Assembly (NCBI GenBank): GCA_958450365.1
Contig: CAUEEP010000750.1
Coordinates: 310,001 to 374,000 of the forward strand
Length of the DNA: 64,000 nucleotides
Origin: Mesorhabditis belari
Lineage: Eukaryota > Nematoda > Chromadorea > Rhabditida > Rhabditidae
Direction: 5' to 3'
The notes under the pieces are model-generated. The model searched no databases, had not been told where the DNA came from, and worked only from the letters and a program-made list of their open reading frames with translations. The translations under genes and the position numbers were made by a program. Shown one piece after another: positions 33,193 through 43,433 of this stretch (positions within the stretch are counted from its first letter, which is position 1; the number at the start of each line of letters is the position of its first letter).

Positions 33193-34379
33193 CTAACACG
33201 GAAAGACACAGATTCCATATGGACGAATGGCATCATTTTTCTTGATAATCCAGTAATCACCATAGTAAGAACAACCGTGTCTCGACTTGGGCACAATTTC
33301 ACGATGAGATGGATCGACACGAGCCTGAAACAAAACGAATATTTCCAACAAATCAGTTACTTCTCGACTATTAAAGTCACAGTATACAAATCTCACCTGA
33401 ACGATCAACTTGTAGCTTTTTCCATTGTGTTTGTAAGTCGATGCATAATCGAGTGCAGTCTTTGGATCTGGTGTGCAGTAGATACCATAACCAAAAGCAA
33501 AGTGCATTCCTTTCCCCTAGAAGAACATTTTGTAAAAAAGGATCCACGATTACCCACTGTTTATTCAAAAGCCAAAATAACAAACCAAATCAAGTCCACC
33601 ACTCGTAACAATTTCAGCAGCACGCGGATCCGTCGTTCCATGATAAGCAACTGGCCATTCGTCATCAATAGAGCCGTTCGCACTTTGGCTAAACCTGCAG
33701 TTAACAAAATAAAACAGGAAGAATTACCGCTCAACGTATCCGAGCCAGGCATTGTCCCCGTATTTGTCAACAACATCGAGAGCATAACGCATTGACCCAA
33801 GTGGGCGAATGTAATCAGCTCCACCACGAGAGAATGGTTGCTGATCGGTCAAAATCTTCGTGAAATCGTAATTGAACTTCTCCGCAAAGAATCCTGGGTG
33901 CATTTTGTAAGCGCTGCATCTCCCTTGCCGACGTCCCGGCATCAAACGACGAGCAGCACCACGAAAGCGAGCTTTCTTATCTTAAGGTAAACTTTGCCAG
34001 AAAATTGACTGTACAAACAAACTGGGTATTTAAACAGCCCTAACTCAGACGTTTTAAACTTCGAATTGTTTTTATCACAGAAAATGCTTGTGTACTTGAA
34101 AAATCAATCTTACCATTTTCAACCGTTTTCTGGATCGTATTCACATTGAAAAAGAGGTCGCGTGGTTCGACAACCTTTTCAGATTCTGAATCGGAATCTG
34201 AATCAGAACCCGAACACGAATACAAAGCCGGATCGGAACCGAGATCTGAAGCGAAAGTCCCATTGTTGAGATGATGCATGTGACAGTTGATGCCAGCAAG
34301 GAGAGCTTGATCTAAACAAAGAAATTTAGTCAATAGCAAAACATGAAATAAATCCACCATTGTTCAGAAGGGACGCCAT
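33193..34379 (-). CDS. ADP-ribosyltransferase-like protein, copy 2
   Basis: Exons 34379-34358, 34311-34114, 33980-33728, 33694-33586, 33516-33397, 33324-33193 close in phase to 277 residues. Same architecture as copy 1: MASLLNN, an acidic Ser-Asp stretch (SGSDSDSDSESEK), RGGADYIRPLGSMRYALDVV, AYHGTTDPRAAEIV, GYGIYCTPDPKTALDYA, SYKLIVQARV, AIRPYGICVFPC-stop. All splice sites are canonical (exon 4 acceptor CTGCAG), so this is the better-preserved copy. Family members elsewhere are uncharacterised; NAD-dependent ADP-ribosylation is inferred from the H...Y signature. Confidence 0.75.
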
Positions 34380-35376
34380 ATTGAAACCAGTCACCGATTT
34401 CGAGAAGGTAGATCACTGAAAGAAAATTCGTTGAAATTTCTGTTTGATAGCATTCAAAGCATAAAAAAGAAGTCTGCTAACAATTCAACGGGTATATTAA
34501 GAATAAGTTTACAACCACTTTTCTCACACCAATTAAAAATTTTCTCAAACGCTTATTTAGATTGCCACCTCCGTAAATTCTAATCACTTAAAGATTAATC
34601 GGTACTTGTGGAGTATCCGGGGGTAAAATTTTAAGATCCGGGGGTAAAATTTTATATACGTTATACACGACCCCTTTTAAAGATATTCAGCCGCTTAAGT
34701 GATTTGGTGGCAAATTCTCTTCAAATGTAAAGATATTCAATTTATTGAGGTGATTACTTGATTACGTGATTCGAGGTGATACTCGATCAAAAACGTAACT
34801 TCTACAAAATTTTTTTATGTCATTATTAGAAATGTTGATAATATCCTAGTTGGCGGCAAACATTTTCACACTAAATTGATGAAATTCTATTTAAAACGCT
34901 AAAATTAACGCAAAATGATATAAGTTTAAAGGTTTAAGTTTAAGGGTTTAACAAAAGGTTAAACGTTTGCCTTAAGAATTTCATTTTTAGTTACAAAGCC
35001 TATGGTAAATGTAAAATTTCACGGAATTTGCGTTAATCTATTGATCTTTAGACCATTAATCAGATCATGAGCAATATTTTCGTTCTTCTTTTAAACTCTG
35101 AAAGCGATAGGTGCAAAAGATTGATAAAAGTAGCAGAATGGTCAAAAAGTAAAAAAAGTATAAAAAAGTTAAAATTTTACCCCACCGGATCTTAAAATTT
35201 TACCCCCCGGATCTTAAAATTTAAAATTTAACCCACTTAGAAGAAAGTTATGGCGAGTTGCGCCAAAAAATTTGGCGCAAAGTAGCCACCCCGTGAAATT
35301 GTCTATGACAAGCTAAAAACGCTAGTGCAACACATAAATTTGAAAAAATTGCTGCTTTCGGAATTTGGAGAATGAA

Positions 35377-35490
35377 ATGACAAACGATTCCCCTTCGGAC
35401 GAAAATTTCCTGTACAACTCAAAATATTCAATTGAACAATTACTTCCCGATAAAAATTTGACCGGATTTATACTTGCAAATTCAACTGAA
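35377..35490 (+). other. 5' exon-like fragment with Eh1-like motif, repeat copy B
   Basis: Near-identical to the copy at 32461 (MTNDSPSDENFLYNSKYSIE). It diverges after FILAN, which marks the duplication boundary. Between here and 36030 nothing coding is supported; 35913-35967 is a near-perfect palindrome centred on TTAGATCTAA. Confidence 0.3.
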
Positions 35491-36029
35491 TATTCGAAAA
35501 AGCTGTCTATTTAAAAAAGCCATGTTTTGGAAAACTTTTAAATTTTTTTTTTGTGGATTTCACTGTGCAATGTGTCGGTTTCTAACTGTTAAAACTTTTT
35601 CAAATCTTTTTTCTTTGAAATGTCGTCTTGGGTCGTCAAAGTCGAACAAAAAAAACTAGAAAAATTGAAGGTGGACCCGAAGTTATTGACAGACGCAATT
35701 ATCCAAAAAGGACTAGCAGAATTCAAGAGCATATGAAAAACTTAGCTGGTGATTCACGGTGAAAGTGTTAGAATTTTCCGGCCATTCAGCGGTCTATTAT
35801 TAAATGCAATGAGTGCATTTAATAAAAGGATTTTAATTAGTATAAATGAGTGAGAATATTGATTTTTAAAATTAAATTTAAAAAGAAAGACAATCAGGTA
35901 ATAAAACCTTCATGTCACAAAAGACGTCCGGATCTTTAGATCTAAAGATCCGGACGTCTTCTGTGACAAAAAAATCATATTTTAAGAATTTTTTTCAAGA
36001 AGAAAGTTTAACCATAAAATAACTCACCA

Positions 36030-36345
36030 CTATCATTGCCATCATTGCCATCATTGCCATCATTGCCATCATTTGCCATCATTGCCATCATTGCCCTCAT
36101 TGCCATCATTGCCATCATTTGCCATCATTGCCATCATTTGCCATCATTGCCATCATTGCCATCATTGCCATCATTTGCCATCATTGCCATCATTTGCCAT
36201 CATTGCCATCATTGCCATCATTTGCCATCATTGCCATCATTTGCCATCATTGCCATCATTGCCATCATTGCCATCATTGCCATCATTGCCATCATTGCCA
36301 TCATTTGCCATCATTGCCATCATTGCCATCATTTGCCATCAACAT
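36030..36345 (+). repeat. CATCATTGC-type minisatellite
   Basis: About 33 copies of ATTGCCATC with an occasional extra T (ATTTGCCATC). It is open in all three plus frames only because of composition. It ends in AACATTGCCGATACCATTTA, nearly the same as 36556-36577 (AACATTGCCGATGCCATTTA), where a short signal-like frame (MLLLPCLLNIADAIYG) starts at 36533. The array may have grown out of that exon. Confidence 0.9.
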
Positions 36346-36754
36346 TGCCGATACCATTTATGGGGCTGTAGTCCCCCAGCCGGCTGTCATATTTGAAACG
36401 ATCCTCAATGTTGGAAAGGCGAGTTAACTAAAGAAAGTAAATTATAAGTTTTCAATCAGAAAGCATAAAATAAAAGATTTCAGGCTTAAAAATAAAAAAG
36501 CCTGTCAAAAGTAGTTTCAGAGTAAACTCGTAATGCTTCTTTTGCCTTGTCTTCTCAACATTGCCGATGCCATTTATGGTGCTTTCATCAAATTTCCTCC
36601 TGGATACTATGTAATCTTTGAAAATAGTCCAGTGGGTAAATATTTTGTGTGATCATTGTGAAAACACTAAAAATCTATCTACATTTTTGAACTTCTCGAG
36701 CAGAATGGCTTGATTTTAAATTAAAACTTTTGGTCCTAGTGGTGTAGCGATCAT

Positions 36755-37021
36755 TTATATTTTTGAACACAAAGATTGGATCTTCTTGAACATAGATCTC
36801 CTTGAAATTGTGAAATTTTTCTCTTCTGAGCTTAAATTCCTGTTTAAAAAGACGCTCTGACAATCTTCCACTTCAGATAGAATCACTTCTTCGGCACCAA
36901 AATTCATTTTTGCGACTCCAAAAATCACTTTTCTCGAAACCAAATGACGGAGCTGCTGATAAATCGCGTATTTAATCTCTGCATTGTCCAAGGAAACACA
37001 AAGATAAGTAAATTGGCTCAT
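36755..37021 (-). CDS. Hypothetical open frame
   Basis: An 88-codon minus-strand frame (MSQFTYLCVSLDNAEIKYAI...) with normal amino-acid composition and no low complexity. No family, splice partners or homology-like motifs are recognised. It is antisense to the upstream region of the lectin at 37028. It could be a chance frame. Confidence 0.25.
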   Translation of the reverse strand: MSQFTYLCVSLDNAEIKYAIYQQLRHLVSRKVIFGVAKMNFGAEEVILSEVEDCQSVFLNRNLSSEEKNFTISRRSMFKKIQSLCSKI

Positions 37022-37027
37022 TTTTTC

Positions 37028-38913
37028 ATGAAGACGTTTATTTCTTTAACATTTTTATTCGTTCTTTCATCAACATGTCCATCTGGATGGATTCAATATC
37101 CAAATGAGGACATTTGCGTTTACGTACTTGACATACGTAGGTTTTATTTTTGGTGTTATCAATTTTTTTTCGTTAAAACTTTGACTAGTTCTTGACACCA
37201 GGATTTCATCGTTTTGCTCTTTTTTTAAGCCTGCCTTTAAACATAAAAATAAAACTTTTTTCCCCTACTACTAGGTCTTTTTCAAAAATGCCTAATCTTT
37301 CCCATCTACAAGCATTTTTCGTCTACCCGCTGGCTCTTTTCCGTGGCCTGGGCTTTTCCCAGTCAATTCAATTATTAGGCTGATGACCTGAACTGCAATT
37401 GCATAGATATGTATCTTTATTTACAATGTAGATATTTATCTTTATTTACAGTAGTACGCTAAGACGAATAGATTACAAATGAGTGAAAGGGGAAGGGGGA
37501 CTCCAAGTGAGAGCCTCACTTGTCCTCCTAGGCAATCCCAAGGACAGCCCCTTCTCGGCGATGAAAGGGAGAAGCACAGGGGAGAACACATAAGAATAGA
37601 CAAACCATTCAAGGATAACAATAGTAACCAATTTGGCTTCATTAAAGCTTTCCTTTAACTTTTAAAATATAGATTCTTTTTGAGTTTGATCTGATATCGA
37701 AAGTTTTAGCTATAAAAAGTTTGCCTAAAGATCAGCACTCAAAAAGTGATTGGTAACACTTTAAGTAGTGAAATTTATGAAATTATACCGACAGTTGATT
37801 CCGATTTTTAGGCAATAGTTTCTTAAAGCTTATTCAATTTTGTGTAAAATTTTAGAGGAATCTTTGGTTTGGTTTTTTAAGAAATTAAAGCTTCAAAAAA
37901 AAACGAAAAGAGACGAAACTAAAAATGGTTAATGGGGTCCATACCCACTCAAACGTTTGCTGAATAAACTTAAATCTATTCTTATCGGCTTACCGTACTC
38001 TCTCTAATAGTAGTGCTCACTATTATTTTTTCAATCCCCTCCTGGACCGCAATACTATTAGAGAGTGCACTACTATTAGAGAGAATACGGTATTCAAGCT
38101 CTTGAGTCTTTTCGTTTTTTCGAAACTTTAATTTCTATTAATTTTTTAATAGCACTCTCTAATAGTATTGAAAGAAGGATTGAAGGGAGGGGATTGAAAG
38201 GAGGGGATTGAAAGTCCAGGAGGGGATTGAAAGAATAGTAGTGCGCACTACTATTAGAGAGAAATACGGTATTTGATTTTAGCTTTAGTTTAATGATTGA
38301 TTTTAGCTCAAAAGCTTTTAGCTCTTTGATTTTAGCTCAAAATTACACCCAACACGAAAAGCAATGCGAAGAACTTGGTGGAAATGTGGTGAAGATCACA
38401 AATATTTATGAGAATAATTTCATTGGCACGCTGCTTCAATGTAAGTTGAAATATTCATTATTAAACTAAAGCAGAAATCGAAAATCGATCATGATTTCCT
38501 TTAAAGAATGTCTTTCAAAGAGTGTCTTTCAAATTTCAGTCAATTTTCAAAAGATTTCAGCACTTCATCATGAAATTCCATATATTGGAATGAGAAAATT
38601 GGACAATGGAACATGGATTTATTCTGATGGAACAAAGCCGACCTATTACAATTGGGAAATCAGTAAGTTGGTCTAGAAACTTTTTTTAAATGTCTTTTTT
38701 TTCAAAAACACGCTTTTAAGCCTTTAAGCTTTAAGCTTTAAGCTCAAAAATTCAAAAAAACTTTGGTTATTTTCTTTATTTTCAGATAATCCAAGATGGT
38801 TTGATGACTGTGCAACAATGAACATTTTACAGAAATGGACTTCCACAACTTGTGGTCTTCCAATACCTGCTTTTTGCTCTGCGCAAAACTCTGCTGTTGG
38901 ATTGAAAAATTGA
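37028..38913 (+). CDS. Secreted single-domain C-type lectin
   Basis: Exons 37028-37136, 38336-38440, 38561-38662, 38786-38913 join in phase to 147 residues. A signal peptide (MKTFISLTFLFVLSS) is followed by one C-type lectin-like domain: CPSGWIQYPNEDICVYV, HEKQCEELGGNVVKITN, IPYIGMRKLDNGTWIYSDGT, then WFDDCATM...TTCGLPIPAFC. The usual WIGL is YIGM and the Ca-binding WND is replaced by WFDD, so sugar binding is uncertain. Nematode lectins of this type act in gut or cuticle immunity (family knowledge). Intron 1 (1.2 kb) holds two MITE-like elements. Confidence 0.85.
37992..38273. repeat. Two MITEs sharing ends but not interior with the left-edge family
   Basis: Elements at 37992-38093 and about 38148-38273 have TACCGTACTCTCTCTAATAG-type ends but a core of TTTCAATCCCCTCC repeats. 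They lie in intron 1 of the lectin. Confidence 0.75.
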
Positions 38914-39077
38914 AACAAAAATCTTTCTAATATTTCGGCAAAAACATGAAAATACAATTGTTTTAAAGCAATTGTTAAATAATTAAAGTCTTCAATAAAG
39001 CAATTCTTTGAATGCTTCATTGCTTATTCTTATAAAGCAATGCTTCATTGCTATAAAGTAATGCTTCATTGCTTTAC

Positions 39078-39630
39078 AAGGTGCATCATAATTATTGCAA
39101 CAAGATACTCAAGGCATTGCACACCAAGAAGTTTCACTGGAAGAAGATTTTTAAACAGAAATAGCTTTTTTTAACAGTAACAAATAAGGAAACAATAGAT
39201 CATTCGATATGACCGCCTTTTGCCTTGATAACAGCCCTTAATCGGTTCGGATATGCCTCCACTGAGGCTCGAATGTCATCTTGAGGAATCGCCTTCCATC
39301 CTTTGGTCAAAGACTTCTTCAAAGAATCCAAACTTGTGTGTTTTCCTCTTCAAGGTCAAAGAGCAGACATTAGCCTCTAAGATTGCCCAAATGGAAAAGT
39401 CCATCACATTGAGATCCGGTGAGTTTGGAGGCCATTCATCCTTGGTGATCACTGAGGGAAAGTTGGCCACACACCAGTCCTGAACCGTTCTTTGTGTGAG
39501 CGGGAGGCAATTAGGCAAGAATAAAGAAGATAGAACGCAACACAACAAAAAAGGGGGCAAAAAAAATAAGCAAGCTGTTTGGAAAACGGTCTTTGAACTC
39601 TTGTTGCAATAATTATGACGCACCCTGTAT
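39078..39630 (-). mobile_element. Deleted Tc1/mariner-class element with transposase C-terminus
   Basis: Ends GGTGCATCATAATTATTGCA and its complement near 39600-39628 (TTGCAATAATTATGACGCAC) bound ~550 bp. The minus strand encodes WPPNSPDLNVMDFSIWAILE (the catalytic region with the third acidic residue) and, after a frame change, WKAIPQDDIRASVEAYPNR to a stop at 39206. The N-terminal two thirds are deleted; a matching N-terminal piece is at 21362-21556. Confidence 0.8.
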
Positions 39631-39874
39631 AGAGCCCCACCCTAGAGAGAATATGAAAAAATAGATCCCCATGAGGTTCAACGACAGGAAATACGGTAAT
39701 ATTTAATTTTAAATTAGATTTACAAATAGTAAAGTAACCTTTAACATTGATAACAATGTGTAAGAGATAAGCGCCGACCAAAACGAGCCGGTGAAGAGAG
39801 TTTCGAAGAGAAATTTACAAATGAAAAGTGAAGAACTAGAGATTCATGTGTAAAAATTTCCCATTTAAGTTTTA

Positions 39875-42116
39875 TTAGTCGATGATTGTCGTCTCGGCGT
39901 TCTTCTTCAGCCAATCATGCACAGAAAGACGAGTGGGCTCTTCAAGCTGAAAAGTTAAAGTAAACCGGAGACATTTTAAAAAAATCAGCTTATAATCAGC
40001 TTATAATCAGCTTATCATCAGCTTATAATCATTCATAATTGGATTTATCTCAAAACAATTGTCAGCAATTGTCAGCAACCCATAAAGCAATACCTGTTTT
40101 CCAAAATTCTCCAAATGATAGCATTCAATGTCATAGGGTTTCCCATCAAGCACGTAGAATTTCTTTTCTAAACAAAAAAAACTTTCTTTGTCAATAAAAT
40201 AGTGAACTAATAGAATTTTGACTAGCTGTAGTTAATTCCAGTGTATCGGCAGACAAGCCAATCCAAAACCCTACCAGGAAATGGACGAAAGCAGCGCCGA
40301 CACGTGAAACATGAATCGTGCCACATCTTGCCAAGCGCTTTGTACACGAAACGATCCAACGAAAGAGTGCATCCTAAAGTCAAGAAAGTTTAGCATTCTT
40401 TGTACAACGAACCGGCACATTGTGGATTTATTTCTTTTCCGTAACACTCACAACAGGTCGGCTTCTTTGAGTTGGCAGGGTATCTGGAAAAGAACAATTA
40501 CAAAAACGGCAGGGTATCTGGAAAAGAACAATTACTTGTTTTATCGCTTTTTAAAAGCTAACTAAGTGAAGCTGGCTAGATTTTTTGACTAATTTAAACC
40601 CCGACTAGCCAATATCAATTCAAATTTCATTAGAAAAGCTTACTACGTCTATCTTTTGTACTGTCGCTAAACCTAAACTATGTCTTAAGCTATGCATTTT
40701 GCAAAGACACGTATAATTTGCACAATTTGACAGTTCTTCCAGGTAAAGATATAATCTTGTTGGTACTAATAAAGTTTGGGGAAGGAGCCAGAACCTATTT
40801 TACGCGTGTTTTTTTTGTTTTGTTTTGTTTTGCATCTTCTGGGGTAATCAAATACGCTTAATATATTAGTGATATTTTTAGAGTGTTTTTAGCGTTGCGG
40901 CACTGCAACAGTTATATCTCAGCTAGCTCAACAAAACATTAACAAGGATTGTTAGTTATATCTCAGCTAGCTCAATAAAACATTAACAAGGATTGTTCAA
41001 AACTTTCTAAAAATATCACCAATAGATCCAGCATATTTGATTACCCCCAGGAAGAAATGAAATAACGTTGGTAAAACGGTCGAAAAATACGATCTGACCA
41101 AAGCAAATCATAGCGCCCCGCGCGAACCTTATTAGTATCATCTTGTTTCACATTTAGTTATGATTATTCGATTAGAAAGAACGATCTGACCAAAGCAAAT
41201 CATAGCAAACTTCTAGGTTGTTTCTCAATCAACAACAATTTTAACTCACTCAGTGAAATCGAGCTTCACATTCACCTCGCTTTTTCCATTCTCATAGCCC
41301 TTTCCATTTTGCGATAAAAGTCGGAGCTCGCATTTTGTGCATTTCAAGCAATCGTCGTGCCACCAATCATCCCAGACTTGCACCACTTGACGCTAAAAAG
41401 AAAATTGAAGAAAGGATATCTGGATTTAAGCGCTAGAAAAAGCTAACTGTGCTAACTTGACTCGTCAATCATTAAACTTGTAAACTTTTAATGCAAAAAG
41501 GTTCAAAAAACCTTCAAAGTCAAGCACAGATCCAAGAACTATCTTTTTCTAATCCAGTTGTTGACGATAAACAACCAAAAGCTAACCTCAATAATGTAAT
41601 CTCTTGTAATTGCTTTGTCGCATTGAGCGCAGAAAATCTCCCAGAAGAATTCGGGGGCACGTCGGTCGAAATTCAATGCATCCTGAAAAGAAAAAAGTTC
41701 AAGAAAATGCTGACAAAAAGAAATTCTGACAATTTTAGCTTGCTCAGTAGTTCTAAAATTGAAATTGAATAAATCCACCCTTTTGGTCAGAATATTACGC
41801 ATAAAACAACTATGGAAACAACTAGTTAGTCATAAAACAACTATTTAGCCAATGTTTCTATTAAAATTAACCGCAACTCGCAAAATTAACCGCAAAAGTC
41901 AATGTTTCTATTAAAATTAACAACAACAACCAACAACAACTCACCCAATTTCCTCGATAAAGCTACAACAAGCTACAACAACCAACAACAACAACCAACA
42001 ACAACAACCAACAACAACAACCAACAACAACCAACAATAACCAACAATAACCAACAACAACTCACCCAATTTCCTCGATAAAGCTTGCCACGCTCCTGGC
42101 GATTCGGTTGTGCCAT
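39875..42116 (-). CDS. Two-LIM-domain protein (left copy, complete)
   Basis: Zinc-binding protein-interaction adaptor. Exons 42116-42066, 41682-41587, 41392-41250, 40483-40413, 40373-40275, 40167-40094, 39946-39875 close in phase to 201 residues. LIM1: FCAQC (res ~31) and HDDCLKCTKC, with an unusually long second half before CCEC. LIM2: CAGC, HDSCFTCRRC, then C-YH at DIECYHLE, canonical. The C-terminal tail is LEEPTRLSVHDWLKKNAETT. No homeodomain or PET domain, so an adaptor more likely than a transcription factor. Exons 1-2 and flanks were copied to 56535-57040. Intron 1 carries a CAACAA microsatellite and a second copy of the exon 1 end. Confidence 0.85.
40880..41010. repeat. Dispersed element end (GTTGCGGCACTGCAACAG)
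   Basis: A hairpin-forming GTTGCGGCACTGCAACAG followed by TTATATCTCAGCTAGCTCAA. It is repeated at 42755-42805 and, inverted, at 55840-55915. It marks breakpoints of the duplicated LIM block. Confidence 0.7.
41937..42062. repeat. CAACAA microsatellite in LIM intron 1
   Basis: CAACAACAAC-type repeats (plus strand), flanked on both sides by copies of the exon 1 end (CCAATTTCCTCGATAAAGCT at 41945 and 42067). The right-hand block has the shorter equivalent at 56590-56745. Confidence 0.85.
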
Positions 42117-42799
42117 TCTAAACAAAGCAATGTCAAAGATTTTAACAAGAATTTGAATTTTGTGAGCAGAAGTTCAAAAATTTAGAAATAAGATGCTGGA
42201 ATTGATAAAATCACCTGAAAAACGAAGCCGGAGAAGCCGGAGAATGTGAAATGAAAGAGTGATTTCATTTTGCACCCGTCAATATGCAAATTTTCCTCCC
42301 AGTTAATTGTAAATTGATGGAAATTTAGCATTTTGAGAAGTTTCCATGTCAATCACAATCATTCTTTGTTTTTTTGACTCACTCGGTGAACATCAATTCT
42401 CTTCTATTGTTTTTTCTCGAAAATTCTCGAAATTTCAAAGTCTCAATCTCTCGCATATTCACTTTCGAATCATAGAAACAGATACTTCAATCGTTACAAT
42501 GTTAGAAAGGTCAAAAATATTCCGAAATGTTTAAGCTATTGAAAATCAGTTCCATATTGCGTTTTTTTTAGTTCCTACAAACTTTCGACCTTCGAAGCAT
42601 CATTTTTCATAAACGGAATTGAACCCCAGATCTTTCTGAACATAAACGAGGCTTGCCAACCACGTGACGATTATGCAATCATGATTCTAATCTAAACTTT
42701 GTAAATTTCGTCTTTTTGATAATATATTGTGGATTTTTGTTTTTAGTGTTTTTAGCGTTGCGGCACTGCAACAGTTATATCTCAGCTAGCTCAATAAAA

Positions 42800-43135
42800 C
42801 ATTAACGAGGGTATCAAAAAATTGCTGAAATTCAGGGCTATTTTTTGATACCAAAGACACATTTTTTGAAAGTAGGGGCACTTTGAAAAAAGTGAAAAAA
42901 GGTGCGGAGTGTTGCGTAGTCTAGCTTTGAACGAGTGTTTCTCGACACTGGTTTATGCTATAATGCACGTTTAGGTATCAAAAAATAGCTCTGAATTTCA
43001 GCTATTTTTTGATACCAAAGACGCATTTTTTGAAAGTATGGGCGCTTTGAAAAAGATGAAATACTAAGGAACTTTCGCGACTACGCGACTGTACGAGGGG
43101 GTTGGGGTACTATTACAGTATTTACGGTATGTATT
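42800..43135. repeat. MITE, TACCGTAAATACTGTAATAG family
   Basis: Palindromic modules AATTCAGGGCTATTTTTTGA and its complement, with right end GTACTATTACAGTATTTACG. A longer relative is at 49313-49735. It separates the LIM block from the lectin block on the left. Confidence 0.75.
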
Positions 43136-43433
43136 GTAACCGTACATAGATTATCACGGAATTTATTGGTGAACATCGAGAACCGAACTAACAATTGACT
43201 GGCTTTTGGCAAGAAGATTGCCTAACCAGAAAATTGAAGATGAAAGTCAGAATTTCGAAAATTTTATTTTATAAGTTTACGTTATCTTTAGGTTTTTACA
43301 AGTTTTATCTTAAAGAAACTTTGATTTTGTTTTGTTTTTTAGATCTTTTTGCTAGTTAATTTTTATTAGACAGTGGGATTAGCTGATTGAGAAAGAGGAT
43401 AGAAATAGAAAACGAAAACAGTTGTTTAAATTG

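Larger units (their letters stand above)
30420..35488. repeat. Tandem segmental duplication of ~2.2-2.6 kb
   Basis: Unit A (30420-~32573) and unit B (33060-35488) share, in order, the ART 3' flank (ATCCAATGAATGACACAG), the gene, its upstream region and the Eh1-like fragment. Unit B has 34602-35229 in place of A's 31974-32317. That insert is bounded by inverted GGGGTAAAATTTTAAGATCC-type repeats (34618-34660, 35168-35222). Confidence 0.85.

Noticed and set aside
36036..36427. Frames of PSLPSL / AIIAII / HHCHHC repeats
   Set aside because: Minisatellite with a 9-base unit; no codon bias or conserved flank.
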